Origin: Neonectria sp. B-13
Taxonomy: Eukaryota > Ascomycota > Sordariomycetes > Hypocreales > Nectriaceae
NCBI GenBank assembly: GCA_002682825.1
Contig: NOKP01000002.1
Coordinates: 682,001 to 746,000, forward strand
Direction: 5' to 3'
DNA length: 64,000 nucleotides
Each line of letters opens with the position of its first letter. Position 1 is the first letter of the stretch. The position numbers were made by a program, and so were the translations under genes. The notes under the pieces are model-generated. The model saw only the letters and a list, made by a program, of their open reading frames with translations. It was not told the origin of the DNA and did not search any database. Below, in pieces: positions 1 to 11,422 of the stretch.

Positions 1-433
1 CTAGAGTTTAGGTCGAGCAGTTGTCTGTCAGAAGAGTTCTGCACATGATTGCGAAAACTCTTTCATGCGGGTTGGCGGCAGCACAGTACTGAGTGCAAGG
101 GCCATGGAAGTCTCATAAGTAGATCAGTCGCATTGACGGAGGTATACAGTGTGTGTCGTGCAATAGATCTAGTGCGTCTAGTTGATCTGTAAAGTTCTAG
201 CGATTGATCTGACTTCTTCCCGCTCCTTTTCTAGTAAAAGTTAGCCGCTTGGAGCGACGAGTGCAATGTTGCTGATTTCCCCAAACTCCTCTTCGCTGCT
301 GTCTTTCATCCTAAAGATATACACCTACCCATAAAACACAAGTACAAGCATCTCAGGTAGTTCACAAACCCATGAACCACACCATGATCCTTTGACAGTT
401 AGTCTTGACATCTTAGGACAAAAGAGCAATGGA
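1..433. other. unassigned 5' flank
   Basis: No open frame with recognisable domains on either strand. The stretch lies downstream of the decayed synthetase on the minus strand. Nothing repeat-like was recognised. Confidence 0.4.
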
Positions 434-1090
434 TCACATACCTTTCATCACCCATGCCGTAACCTCCGAAGGGGGAGGAACTGTACTTGCACTAATCCAA
501 GGACCAAAGTAGCCGGTCGGGTCGATACCTTTACACATATAGGCGGCAGAGAGCTCGTCGTAGTCCCTTATATTACCTCCGACCACCTCACCAACACTAG
601 GCATCAAGATATCAACGGTGGTAACGCGGTTGCCATCCACAGCCCTCTACATATAGAATGACTTGACCTCGGATGGAAAGTGGGTGAGGGGAATCGGGCG
701 ATTGATTTCGTCGGTTATCATCCACTCGGCAGCTTCAACACTAATTGGACTGAGCTAGCATATGTGTTTCCCCGAGTACATTGAGAATCCAAAGCCGAAC
801 GAAAAAGACCCAAGTTAAACTTGCATATGATCGCTAAAAATGTGATCGTTATCCTCCTCGTTTTTCAAGGGGTGAGAGTTATATCATGTAAGGATACAAT
901 AACTTACATGGTAGGATAGTGAGGTACTTCTCTCTAGAGAAGGACTTTTCGATGTGTACACATCGCCGAGAGAGGGAAGAACGGTTTTAAGGTGGAGGTG
1001 GCTGGACCCAGTCCCAGTGATGTCGCAAGCCCTCTGGCCTGACCAAGCCGAGAAGCAACCTTCCGTCCCGGAACTAGAAGGCGACATTCA
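434..1090 (-). pseudogene. asparaginyl-tRNA synthetase relic (class II aaRS)
   Basis: Reading the minus strand gives a broken class II asparaginyl-tRNA synthetase. Around 1025-950 lies TVLPSLGDVYTSKSPS, corresponding to the family's active-site segment LETVLPSLGDVYT. Around 745-655 comes MITDEINRPIPLTHFPSEV followed by FYM, a TAG stop, then RAVDGNRVTTVDILMPSVGE, the conserved motif-2/3 neighbourhood with VGGN next. The final glycine-rich motif 3 (GGYGMG) near 465 is in another frame, so there is at least one frameshift. The linking segments are unrecognisable and the N-terminal anticodon-binding domain is absent. A functional enzyme would be about 550 residues. This is a partial extra copy, not the housekeeping gene. 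The family call is from remembered motifs and the similarity is strong. Confidence 0.75.
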
Positions 1091-1409
1091 TCCAAAATTG
1101 GAGTTGCTGAGGGGCGTCCAAGATCGTAAGAGCTGTGAAGAACTCTTTAGCATACCTAATTTTCTACGACCGACCAATACGTCAGGCATTCGATCTGAAG
1201 CAGATCGACCGTCTCAAGAAGTTGAGATAACCCGGGGACGCTTGAACTTGATCCCTGATCTGAAAAGAAAACGTCGAAAACATGGACTTCACGATGGATG
1301 CTCCAGCGTACGGAAAGCTTTTTGACATATTCTTTGATTGCGAGACAACTACTCAATGAGAAGCAGGAATACCGCATCCACAGGTCGTTGTGATTGACCG
1401 TCCCGGGAC

Positions 1410-1700
1410 AGTATTCCTAATAATATGAACAATACGATATAGGCAATATGGACCCCCTCGCAATATTATTGTATTGTCAAGAGGTGCATATTGTATTAGC
1501 CAATATAACATTACCCATATCGTATTATATTGCCAAGAACCTAATATATTAGCTGTATGGCAATATATCCCATATATTACAAGTGATCTTCGTCATTCAA
1601 ATGTGGCGGCTATAGCAAACGTATATTATTTGGTGTGTATTGCAATATACTACTTTATTGCCATATTATTAGCGACACTGCTTACGTTGTGCCTTCAGTA
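1410..1700. repeat. AT-rich tract with recurring CAATAT/ATATTG words
   Basis: The words GCAATAT, CAATATA and TATTGCC recur many times on both strands within about 290 bp, giving a degenerate low-complexity tract that is partly self-complementary. The short open frames across it have repetitive composition and are not credible genes. The surrounding 1091-2102 interval holds nothing else recognised. Confidence 0.5.
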
Positions 1701-2102
1701 GAAAACTCCAGAGCTATTTCATCCCAAGCTCAATATTCCACCACCTGAGCGATTGAGTTAGTTCTAGACCGGAACCTTTGATGTCGGGAACATAAATCTA
1801 CTCTTTGTCGAGCTGCTAGAACACTGCAAAGTTTCATTCGTCTAGCTTGTACCTAGACATTGCAACAACAAGAGCTCGTATTCTTTCCTGGTTTTTTTTT
1901 AAACACTTCTAAGCACTTCTAAGTATTCACTAACTCAGCCTCGGGCCAACCATCTTCTGAAGGGAAAAACAGACTAAAAAGCAAACTACGTATTAGAAAG
2001 CAAAGAATCATTCTTCCAGCTCTCAAACGTGGTATACTGCTTTGCAGAAAGAACGTTTGGGGGCGCGGAATGCAGATGCTTCTGATGATCGAAACGTCTC
2101 GT

Positions 2103-2927
2103 CTACGCAGCTCTACAGTAGCCACTGACGCAGGTGTTGGGCTTCTGGCAGGGAACCGTAGCACTCCAGTCCCATCCGACACAGCTGTGAAAACACGGTA
2201 CGTCAGTATTTCCGAGTCGAGCTGAACGTAGATGTTTACCTACCCCCAAGTGCAGGAGCCGGAAGACGATCAAGAAGAGCCAGTCTTGGTCCAGGTTGCG
2301 CCCGGTGCGGCGTACTTGGTGTTGACGTTGCCCGTCAGCTCCCACTTGACGGGGTTGATAACGTCGTTCTTGTTGCCGTTCGGATTGCCGTGGATAGCCG
2401 AAAAGCCATCGATCATGATGTCGATGGACCCAGGGGACTGCCATGCACATGTCAGAGGATCAAGCCGTATACATCAACAGGGATGACGCACCTTGACCCA
2501 TTTGTCGTCGAAGGCATCGCCAATGTACATGAGCTTGCTCTTTCCGGTCTTGGGGTCCGTCACTTTAGCCTCGAGGCCGCAATGCTTGCGAGTGTCGTCC
2601 CGCCATGCGTTTTGGTCGCTGTTATAGGTGGCGCCACCCATCGCTTTGAGGGACTGAATAGAACGGTGCTGTTAGAGACTGCCAGTTCTTGATTAGGGAG
2701 GTGCCTACCACTGCAAAGACCGGGTCATTGTCGTAGTACTTGTATCCGCACCAGCTGTTTCCATTCGTCGAGTCTTGGGCGTTATTAGCGCGGAACCACG
2801 AGCCAATGGCACTCTGCTCTCCCGTGAAGAAGCCAAAGGGCACAGTAACGGGGTAGATGTCTGCGGACACGGGAGCCGCGACGGCCGCCAGGATGACGGA
2901 GAAAATGGCGACAGATGGGGTCTGCAT
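2103..2927 (-). CDS. secreted DPBB-fold (expansin/barwin-like) protein, nonsense codon in last third
   Basis: Four exons on the minus strand: 2927-2709, 2653-2492, 2437-2244 and 2184-2103, with introns of 55, 54 and 59 nt that keep frame. A signal peptide (residues 1 to about 22) precedes a double-psi beta-barrel-like domain with WCGYKYYDNDPVFAV, a second Cys in HCGLEAKV, the SIDIMIDGF strand and NPVKWELTGN at its end, as in RlpA/expansin/EG45-like domains. The expected role is binding or loosening of wall polysaccharide outside the cell. After residue 182 an in-frame TGA (2272-2270) interrupts a Ser-rich linker. The same frame then continues SSSGSCTW and splices cleanly into a Cys-rich exon ending GYCRAA. 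The stop may truncate the protein, may be read through, or may be skipped by a weak alternative donor near 2315. The DPBB call is solid; the exact subfamily is not. Confidence 0.72.
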
Positions 2928-3019
2928 GGTTGCGGTGTTAGTGAACTAGTAGCGATGCTGAAGATTTCGTGAGTCGGATGATGAGCTGCGTCTTGACTGC
3001 TTGGCGGCGAGAGGCGCCG

Positions 3020-3027
3020 TATTTATA
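3020..3027 (-). promoter_or_regulatory. TATA box of the DPBB gene
   Basis: TATAAATA on the minus strand, about 93-100 bp upstream of the ATG at 2927, at a spacing normal for fungal core promoters. Confidence 0.5.
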
Positions 3028-3112
3028 CCATGGCAATAAAACTTAGAGCAGATCAGTGGTCGAAACAAGAGGCTGTAGAGGATAGAAAGTCAAGCGGCCA
3101 ATCATTACCCAT

Positions 3113-4340
3113 TCAACGATCAGATGCCGAAGCAAAGCAGTATGCTGATAGGAGTGCGGCTAAATGAAGTGCTCCACATCTAAAAGTGGTCGACGAACTT
3201 TTGCACAGCATCAGCTCGTATTCTGATGCCGGGGACAACGGTTCATTTACCACCCAGCCAGGCATCGAATCCCTGAAACAAGCCATGTCACTTCTACCAT
3301 TGGGCGAAAATTCCAAGGCATGGTCTACAGGCAAGGGATGATCAAACCGTGTCGGTTCACGGTATCATCCCTGACAAAGTCATGCAAACTCGTCTACCAA
3401 TCAATGTGAACGCACACAGCCAGTGGTGCAGACTGTCCTAGACTGCCTGCCTATGGAGATGCAAATGTCACTTACCGCTTTAGTTTCAACTGCTTTATCT
3501 TCTACAACCTTGTACTTTACCTCAGTTATACTTATTATTCTACTAACTTGACAATTAGTATTTATATAGGTTATTACACCTGGCCTTGTAGAAAATAACT
3601 AGCGATGACTAGTGGGGTAGTTGGGCGAAGTTGGGGTAGGTTTTGGCTCTCTTTAGATGACTGTTGCCGGTAAGGCCGAGTTTCGAGCCGGTATGCATTC
3701 CTTTAGGCGCACCAGGTAACATTATATTAACATGGAACGTACCAGTACATAAAACTAGCTACATGGAGCCACGACCTCGATAGGTTTGGTTTAATCACTT
3801 GGTTTGCCCTTGTTACTTGAATGCATGTATATAAGTTTGAAGCTAAGGAGTCTTGTCGGCCTTTTTCAAGCCATAATCCTCAATTTTGGTCAATGGGAAT
3901 TTTTTTGAAGGGAGGGTAGTGGAAGGATCGCAGCCCAAACGATCCAACAGCTTACTCTGAAATCGCAAGCATGGCACATGCCACACGGGAATATTGCCAC
4001 ACTGAAAGGCTCGTCCAGTTTCATACGCTCTCGCAAAGTACGGCACAGGGTATCCGATTTAGCATGGCTAGCCCCTTATCTGACATGCATCAAACACCAA
4101 TCATCGAGCACTAACAGCAAAATGATCTTGGTCTGGAAAGCTTGATATTAAAGGCCACTGTGACGAAATTTCTAAATGCCACGATTGGATTTACATGCTC
4201 TAGCTGACCCAACTGTGCAAATGCCAATGCGGCGGCGGTCATGCTTTCTGCCGTTGCGGATATGCAATGATGACTCTTAATAGGACTAGAACTTTGACAG
4301 ACAGTAGCATTCCATCAAGGGTGGTCTTTGACACGTCCTA
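3113..4340. other. intergenic, nothing recognised
   Basis: Only short open frames without domain features lie here. Composition becomes AT-rich around 3480-3600. No gene, repeat family or RNA was recognised. Confidence 0.4.
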
Positions 4341-4350
4341 TATAATGCTC

Positions 4351-4384
4351 CCCGACCCCGAACCCGAACCCGAACCCGAACCCC
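4351..4384 (+). repeat. hexanucleotide microsatellite (CCCGAA)n
   Basis: About five copies of CCCGAA (CCGAAC in another phase). They produce a Pro-Glu run in one frame of a short open frame, which is not taken as a gene. Confidence 0.8.
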
Positions 4385-4389
4385 AAGGG

Positions 4390-5570
4390 TCCATTCCACA
4401 AGAATCGGTGTTTTACATGCTCGCTAAGCTTAGCAGTGCTTGGGGACCTATGTGTCGGAACGCTCGTGTGCCACTCAGATGACTTGTATTGTCTGTGTCC
4501 TTCTCCCCCTGGGCTATCTCTGTGGTGTTCAGGGGATGTCTGGTTCCTTGACCGCTTTCCTATTCGGGCTGTGCCCGGCAAAGGTTCGGCGAGCCGTCTG
4601 TGGACCACGAAGGTGGTCACATGACCACTCTGTTGATAACATGTACATGATCCAATCTAACAATTATATTAGTAGATTTAGACTTCTAGGGTAAAATTAT
4701 AGTAAGACTAATAACCGCTAAGATCACCTACTTAAAGTGAATGCTAGCTTTAGTTAGTAGGAAGGCATGCTTTTTTTCTATTATTAATTTAATCACTACT
4801 TTGCTAATACTTATTTTTCTCTCTTTATCTTATTAAAAAGCTATTGTAGTAGCTAGTGTTACTTTTATAATGATTCTCTTACTTTTCCCCTGTTCTATTG
4901 CATTTAATCAACTGTTTCCCTATTCTCTCTTCTTGATCCCTTTTTCATAGCTCGTGTAAATCCCATTCTTATCCCTCTCTTTTAACCTCTAGGGTAAGCG
5001 TTTCTATATAGCGTAGGGTCTCTACACTGAAGTAGACCCCTCACTAAAAAACGAACTAGACTACTAGTAACTAATTTACAACCCTGACTCACAGCCTAAT
5101 TTCTTACCATGAGATCCAAGTTTAGCCCGGGGGCTGCGGATGAAACCTGACCCCATAAAGGTGTAGCGTGGTGTAAGCATTTATATTTCACCAACATGCG
5201 GGCGGTCGCCTACCGGGGCTAATTCGTCGTCATGCTAGTGTGAGGAAATCGTTGGGCCTTACGGAGTATGGAGTAGAAGGGCGACTGCTGAATAGGTAAC
5301 GTCCTATTGTGATACGAGCGCCGTTGCCATGAAGGTCGTAACTCCATATTTTACATCAAGCCTTCGTATGAGGAACTCAAGGCAAAGATACTTGTTGTAT
5401 GTTACTTATAGCTTAACTGGCTGAAGGACTAGGACATTCGTTGCAATGTCTCCCCTCACCGATCAATTCCGACGGGACTGAGATAACAACTATCGGGATG
5501 TAACGAGAGAAAAGACGAAGCTAAGAATTATAAACAGCAGCAAGTGAGATTCGATTTGTCATTCCTGACT
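4390..5570. other. intergenic, AT-rich between about 4660 and 5100
   Basis: No supported gene. The 4660-5100 stretch is AT-rich with scattered stops in all frames, compatible with a decayed repeat, but no transposon domain is readable. Confidence 0.35.
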
Positions 5571-5582
5571 CTCATTCCTCAC

Positions 5583-7578
5583 CTACAAAGCCACCGCGAC
5601 AAGCCAGAACGCTCCGAAAACACCGGCAATAATACCCATCTCAAGGCGAGCAGTTGATCCAACAACCACAGCAGGCTCAGTCTTAGAAGGGGCCTCAGAC
5701 TTGGATACAGTTTTATCGCCCTGGCTTCCAGTAGGCTCCTATGCGTTGCTACTTTTGTTAGTACTGGATGAGCCCTTCTCGCCATTTCCACCTCCGCTAT
5801 GATGCTCGCTGCTCTTGCCAGTGGGGGCGGGAATCTGGCCACCGGAACCACAATAGCAAGATAATGAGGTTATAGTGCCGCCATTGCTGCCGGTCATAGT
5901 GGCCGTCACGCAAGTAGTGATGCTGCTTTCTCCCTTGTCACCTCCTCCTTTACCACCATGTCCGCCATCTTCACCCTTATATCCGCCTCCAGAACCGCCA
6001 GACCCAGACTCGCAGTCATTACTACCAGTGGGATCAGCCTGAGCGCATGCGCACACGGAGCTGGCACCCGTAATCACAGCCGCCAACTGATCAGAGTCAC
6101 AGGCAGTAGTAACGCAAGGTACAAGCAGCTGAGGAAGGCTTGCCTGTGCCTCGGACTCGCACTGGCAGGCATAGTCATCCGCATCGCAGCCAACGTTCGG
6201 TGCAGCAGAGGAGAAGCAAGCATGAGCGCAAGACGGAACAGCGGATGAAGCAACTGGCCCACAGTCCGCAATGGTGACGGCTCCAGGAACGCAAGTAGAG
6301 CTTCCACCCTTTCCTCCGCTACTACCAGTGGGCTTCGAATGGTTGCCAGAGCTTCCCGTCTTTGTAGGGTTTCCTCCGCTGCTACCTCCGCCGCCGCCGC
6401 CAGATCTTCCGCAGTCACCTCCCGATGGAGGCGAAGTGGCACAAGCACAAACGGAGCTTGCTCCAGTGATCACACCAGGCAGTTGATCAGAGTCGCAGGC
6501 GGTGGCAATGCAAGGGATCAAGAGTTGAGAGAGACTCGCCTGGGCTTCGGCCTCACATTGGCAGGCGTAGTCATGGACGTCGCAACCAACCTCTGGCGCT
6601 GTAGAGGTGAAGCATGCCTGTGCATAAGATGGAATAGCAGAGGTTGCAACAGGGCCACAGTCAGAAGTGGTAGCTTCAGCACAGGTGGTAGTCGTCTCTC
6701 CTCCAGATCCTCCGGGGCCTCCACTCTTAGTAGGCTGGGTCTCAGTTGTTGTATCCCCTTCTCCACCTGGAGGCTTTCCCATTGAGCATCCACCTATAGG
6801 CTCGGCCTGGGCGCAGTCACAGACTGAACTAGCCTCTGACACGCATTGACAGGCGTAATCTTCGCCTGATCCTTCAGTGCTCTGTGCCATGTATTGTGTC
6901 GGATCTGTATCATTCGCACAAGCCTCTGGCAATTCAATACGGCCAGTCTCCCCGAGCTCCGTGGCATCTGCATCGGCCCCATTCGGGCACAAATTTCGGC
7001 CGCACAAATCTACATGCTGGATCGAATTGCCCTTGGTGCGAGACCAACCAGTTGCCATCAACAGTGCTTTCTGCCGTTCCGCACACTTCCTTCCTGGCAA
7101 GTCGCACCGCCCACTTTGAGGTGCCCTTATGCGAGCCTGAGAGTCGCACGTTGGAAGTCAGGTTTTGGTCTCCGGACGTGAACAAACCCTTCATCTCGGT
7201 CCGGCCGTTGACAACTGTACCGTCCGCTTGCACATAGTCATGGTAGTCATTCGCATGCAGTGGCCCGAGCACGTTCGCTGAGGTTGTGAAGTTTGCTTTG
7301 CCTCCCGCCGGACCGGCAATGAAGTATTGCCCAGGGGCCAAGAGGGGGTAATCCTCAATTAGAAGCGCCCACAGCGGCGTTGATGTCTCGCAATCTTCGT
7401 CATCCTGTGGAGATTCGCAGTATAGCGAACACGACGAAGGTAGACCGGTAAAAGTGGCGACGACAAGACGCGTAGTCCCGTTCTGTCCTCGCTCGCCCCA
7501 TGCCGCTCTCTTGCCGTCAGGATTCCAGGGGTTTTTGCTGGCGCCAGAGGCCCAGCCGCCTTCCTTGCAGCTGACCAT
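5583..7578 (-). pseudogene. CFEM-domain cell-wall protein, two reading-frame lesions
   Basis: Minus-strand gene for a CFEM (eight-cysteine extracellular) protein of the fungal wall or membrane surface. Two clear CFEM units near 6660-6440 and 6250-6030 share DCGPVA, DYACQCE and TACDSDQL, separated by Gly/Ser/Thr linkers. The first unit has Tyr in place of its first Cys (PSYAQAC versus PSCAHAC). A shortened third unit lies upstream near 6930-6800. The frame ends at TAG 5739-5741, yet the same frame continues for about 50 codons into a typical GPI signal, VVVGSTARLEMG plus a hydrophobic tail ending at 5583, so a Gln codon may have become TAG. Upstream, the N-terminal part (7578 to about 7000) is in a different frame, so an intron or frameshift lies near 7000-7100. 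That N-terminal region has no recognised domain and no visible signal peptide, so the true start is unknown. Confidence 0.75.
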
Positions 7579-7739
7579 GATGCCGTCAAAGCCTGAAAGG
7601 TCACTGGAGGGGGTAATGAGCCATTTTCTAATATGTGTAAGCGTTGCTCCGTGGTCCTGAGGCTGGCAAACGAGAGGGTGACGAAGATGCTTCCATCCAT
7701 GAATGGGGCAAGGTTCATAGAGGTGATGATGGTGCGAAG

Positions 7740-9330
7740 TTGGTTATGCATTCGGCGGGAGCTTCCGAGGAGGTAGCGCTCCTGCACAGCTTGGAAAGGA
7801 ATGCGAGTTCTGAAGCCACTGCTGACCTACAGGGCGAAGATTGCTTATTCCTTGATGTATATGTCCCGAAGAAAGTACTAGATCAAAAAAACATCGAGCA
7901 AGTTCCTGTCTTGGTGTGGATTTATGGTGGAGGTATGGGCTTTCCCCACTCCCCTCCCTGCGCGCCCCGCTTCTGTTTTTGGACGACAACATTGCATGAA
8001 GCCGCCATGCTGAATCGGACTAATCCCAGTCTTGCGTGTACAGGATTCACGCAGGGATACAAAGATGCTCCTGCCTTCAATCCTACCGGGTTACTCGATG
8101 TTGGGAATAACTCTTTTATCTATGTAGCATTGAATTACCGTGTAAGTCTTCAGATTCCTTCAGCAGCCACGGCGGTAATATGAACTAACATCAACCACGA
8201 ACAACAGCTTGGGGTATTTGGTTTCGTGGCCGGCCCAACTTTTACCTCAACCACCGAAAGGGGCACGGCCAACCTTGGCTTTTATGACCAGCGCTTTGCA
8301 TTGGATTGGGTCCAAGACAATATCCATCTCTTCGGAGGGGACCTAAGACGTGTCACAGTTATGGGCGAATCTGCCGGAGGTATGTTTAACGCGTATGGTC
8401 TAGCATTTCTTTCGAACCCATAAATGACCCTTTTAACAGGAGCATCAGTCCTTCATCAGATTACCGCTTATGGCGGCCAGTCTGGGAAGCCTCCCTTCTC
8501 TCAAGCCATTGTACAAAGCCCTGGTTGGCTACCGGTTCTTGGGCATAAGGAGAAGGAGGAATTATACCAGACGTTTCTGTCATTACTTAAATGCTCGACT
8601 TTGGAATGCGCTCGGGCAAAGGACGGCTCTGAAGTGATGAAGGCGAACGCAGCACTAGTGAACTCGTCCGTAGAAGGAAGCTTTGGGCCATTCGTCGATG
8701 GAATATTTGTGAGCGTTTCCGATTCCAATTAGGCCCTGGCTTTTATGCTTATCAACGCGGACCCAGGTACCTGAAACCCCGGCGTAAAATTCCTAAAGCA
8801 TCTGCATATCTTGGACGAGAGACTGATACGTGCTCCAAAAATCTGCTTCTCTCCGGGGCGTACTCCACGGGAGTCAACTTGATGTTAGGCTCGGTTGCAG
8901 ATGAGGTTAGTCTGAAATTCCGAAGCTGGAACTCCAGGGTTAAAGGTCTACATTGTTCGAGAAAATCTGACCAAATAAAAGGGCTTTCTCGTTGTCCTCG
9001 GCGGTATCGCTGGCCTTCGAAACACAACCGATTTCGCCTCTGCCCTAAAACTTCTCTTTCCGCTTTCGACCTCCTCAGTTTGTTCCCATATAAGCGACAC
9101 GCTCTATCTAGCCTCATCCTTCCGTTCTGATTCCGAGCGCATAAATTTGCTGGTCACCGAGGCCCTCTTCACGTGCAACAACGTCGACCTTTCTACGGCG
9201 GCTAATGGCGATGCCTATTTCTACAGGTTCAGCGTACCGCCTTCGTTCCATGGACAAGACATGCTGTACACTTTTTTCGACGGCCCAACGCCGGCTGTGA
9301 CTAATACCACGGTGGCCAATCTCTTTAAAC
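7740..9330 (+). pseudogene. type-B carboxylesterase/lipase, truncated
   Basis: Alpha/beta-hydrolase of the carboxylesterase type B family. Readable landmarks in order are GEDCLFLDVYVPKK, VLVWIYGGG, FNPTGLLDVG, LNYR then LGVFGFVAG, the DNIHLFGGD segment, the nucleophile elbow GESAGG (Ser near 8372), FGPFVDG, LMLGSVADE, and near the end YRFSVPPSFHGQD with the His expected of the triad. Introns at 7933-8043, 8142-8207, 8380-8439 and 8709-8766 restore continuity. The frame breaks after VPETPA near 8785 (apparent 1-nt shift). The coding match stops at TNTTVAN near 9325, where AT-rich DNA begins, so the C-terminal end is missing. The usual N-terminus before about 7740 is also absent. The parent would act on carboxylic esters, probably secreted. 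Confidence 0.85.
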
Positions 9331-9650
9331 TTTACCTTTTAGTCTTTTTATTTTATTTTAAGCCTTTCTCTTTTAATATCTAATTACTCTATTTATATTA
9401 GAAATATTATCTAAAGAGAGTAAACACTTAACTCTTATACTACTTAACTCTAGTTCTTAACCTTAAAGCTATTAGATAATTGTTAGTTAGATTAGCTATT
9501 TCTACTTATACTATGGCTAGTGTCTGTCTAAAACCTAGCTTACCTATTCAAAGAGTACTAGAATTATCTCTTCTTCTACTTTCCTAGACTGCTTAAAAAG
9601 GGCAAATAGTATATCTCAGGGGAAATTAGTAGTCTAAGAATGATAGTCTA
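9331..9650. repeat. AT-rich tract replacing the esterase 3' end
   Basis: Abrupt compositional change exactly where esterase similarity ends, with stops in every frame. It looks like a decayed repeat whose insertion or recombination truncated the gene. The following 9650-10010 holds nothing recognised. Confidence 0.5.
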
Positions 9651-10020
9651 TGCCATCTGCTCAGTCCTCACTTGATGCCTGGGCCAATGGCGCTATACTA
9701 ATGCACTGACTCATTATGGTAGTCTATGTATACTACTATTGGCCTTGTGGTTAGGCAATAGCTTGAGTTAGACCTTTGTGCTTAGTTTACTCTAGTAGAG
9801 CACTCTTCTGCCTTTCATTGGATCTCTTACTATAGTAGTTCATTCAATCCAATAAAGATTATAGCGTCTAGAATGTAGTGCGTTCTATTAGGATGTGCGC
9901 AAAGTTGACATCAATGTAGAATGCAATGTGCTACAGCCTACAAAAGGCAGGGGTAGAATGGGTTGGATATGATTAAGCGAGAAGTTGGAACGCGCCGCAT
10001 TCCAGTCAGTACTTATTGAG

Positions 10021-10433
10021 TAGGGAACAACGATACGGGTGAGAAAATGGTGGAGCTGCTGCTGAACGAAAAGGGTGATGAAGTTACAGTCACTAAGGCC
10101 GTTTTAAAGGCAGCCGCATCGAACGAGAGGAACGGCGATATCATGATGAAGCTGCTGCTTGACAAAGCGGGCGATGAAGTCAAGGTCACTGAAGACATTG
10201 TAAAGACAGCTGCAGGCAATCTGTACCATGGAAAAAAGCTGATGAAGCTGCTACTTGACAAACGGGGCAACGAGTTCAGGCTCACAGTAGATATTGTAAA
10301 AGTGGCTGTGGGTAATCGGGAGTGTGGCGATAAATTGATAAAGCTGTTGCTTGAGGAGCGGGGTGAGGAGTACAAAGCTGCTAACAAGTTTAGCGAGAAG
10401 ACAATCAGGCAACTCTGGAACAGGAGGGGCTAG
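10021..10433 (+). pseudogene. fragment of NLR-type degenerate ankyrin-like repeats
   Basis: About four units of roughly 35 residues with the consensus (M)MKLLLDKxGDEVxVTxDIVKxAAGNxxxG, of the kind seen in tandem at the C-terminus of many ascomycete NACHT or NB-ARC receptor-like proteins. The frame runs back only to a TGA just before VGNNDTGEKM, and no NTPase domain (Walker A/B) is found upstream, so this is a repeat fragment left from a much larger gene. It ends with a normal-looking stop at 10431-10433. The protein would act in cytosolic non-self recognition if the parent was an NLR. The repeat type is recalled from similar proteins, not searched. Confidence 0.6.
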
Positions 10434-10900
10434 GCTGCCATGGATTGTTACTATAAGTGCCCACACGGACTTGGGCTATGATATGAGGCACTAATGCTCC
10501 TTGTCTACCAGCTTGTTTCCCTCGGGGTTGAAGACAGCCAAATAAGGAGCGGCAATTGCACAACCAACTTTTTAATAGCCAGTCAGCGGGAGCAAGTCTC
10601 TTGTTACAGAACTGGATGCAATCAGACAGAGCCTTGTTACTGCCTCGATGGCAGTCTCTTTTAGCAGGTTGAAAGGAGGTTCTCATGGAAATTAGAGCAC
10701 CCAAGACATAAACTAAATAGGAGTCGGCTGTTGGTTCCATCCTCTGCCGATTTGCCTCGTGATTGAACCGGGGTTTGCAGGTTGCCCGTTCCGGTTAGTT
10801 CATTACATACTCCGTCCGCCCTTTCATCGGCCCAACATAAAAGCCACAAACCCAACCTTCTTCTCTGTTCTCTTACTCATCCTCGTAATCTACACCCGAA
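10434..10900. other. intergenic, nothing recognised
   Basis: No domain-bearing frame. It probably contains the 5' regulatory region of the following plus-strand gene; no clear promoter element could be assigned. Confidence 0.3.
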
Positions 10901-10948
10901 TCCCACATTCATCAATATACCCTCGACCAGGATTTTCTCTCACCATCA

Positions 10949-11422
10949 ATGATATCCAAAGGTATTTCAGCTCAGCCATCGTTTTCTCTCCTCTTGCTGG
11001 AATATCTAAGAATAATAACATGGACAGCCATGAGTCTAAGTGACGCCGAGCCCGTGGAGCAACTATTCCTAGACATCTCTGTACATCAGATTCTCCAAGG
11101 CGACGGGATAGAGGCTGTAGAGCCCTGGGCGAGCTTGTACGTCGACGCTATCCATGATGCAAGGTTCGGCGATGCAATATGGGCGCGCTATCATATCATG
11201 GGGGATGTGATAAATGGTATGATTGAAGGATTGACTGTACTTGAAAGCATTACAGAAGACGCCGTGGGATATAAGAAATATGCCCCGGAGGAGTTTGCTG
11301 AGGCTGTATCATTTTATAGGGGTACTGTGAGCACTGCAGACGGCCACACTGATGTGATTGAGATTATCTTCCGTATTAACGGGGAAGATGTTACTGGATG
11401 GTCCGTCCCTGAGGGCGGCTAG
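10949..11422 (+). CDS. hypothetical protein, paralogue A of the pair at 10.9 and 12.3 kb
   Basis: Open frame of 157 codons related to the gene at 12.3-13.1 kb. Shared blocks are LFLDISVH, EPWAS, FGDAxWARYH and a following EDAxGYK segment. The N-terminus includes a hydrophobic stretch (SFSLLLLEYL) that is a poor signal peptide, and the best start is uncertain; an internal ATG gives the frame from MSLSDAEP. Relative to its paralogue it ends soon after the GEDV position and lacks the Cys-rich C-terminal half, so it may be a truncated copy. Family and function are not recognised. Confidence 0.5.
   Translation: MISKGISAQPSFSLLLLEYLRIITWTAMSLSDAEPVEQLFLDISVHQILQGDGIEAVEPWASLYVDAIHDARFGDAIWARYHIMGDVINGMIEGLTVLESITEDAVGYKKYAPEEFAEAVSFYRGTVSTADGHTDVIEIIFRINGEDVTGWSVPEGG

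Noticed and set aside
954..1325. 123-codon plus-strand frame
   Set aside because: Lies opposite the asparaginyl-tRNA synthetase relic and has no recognisable features.
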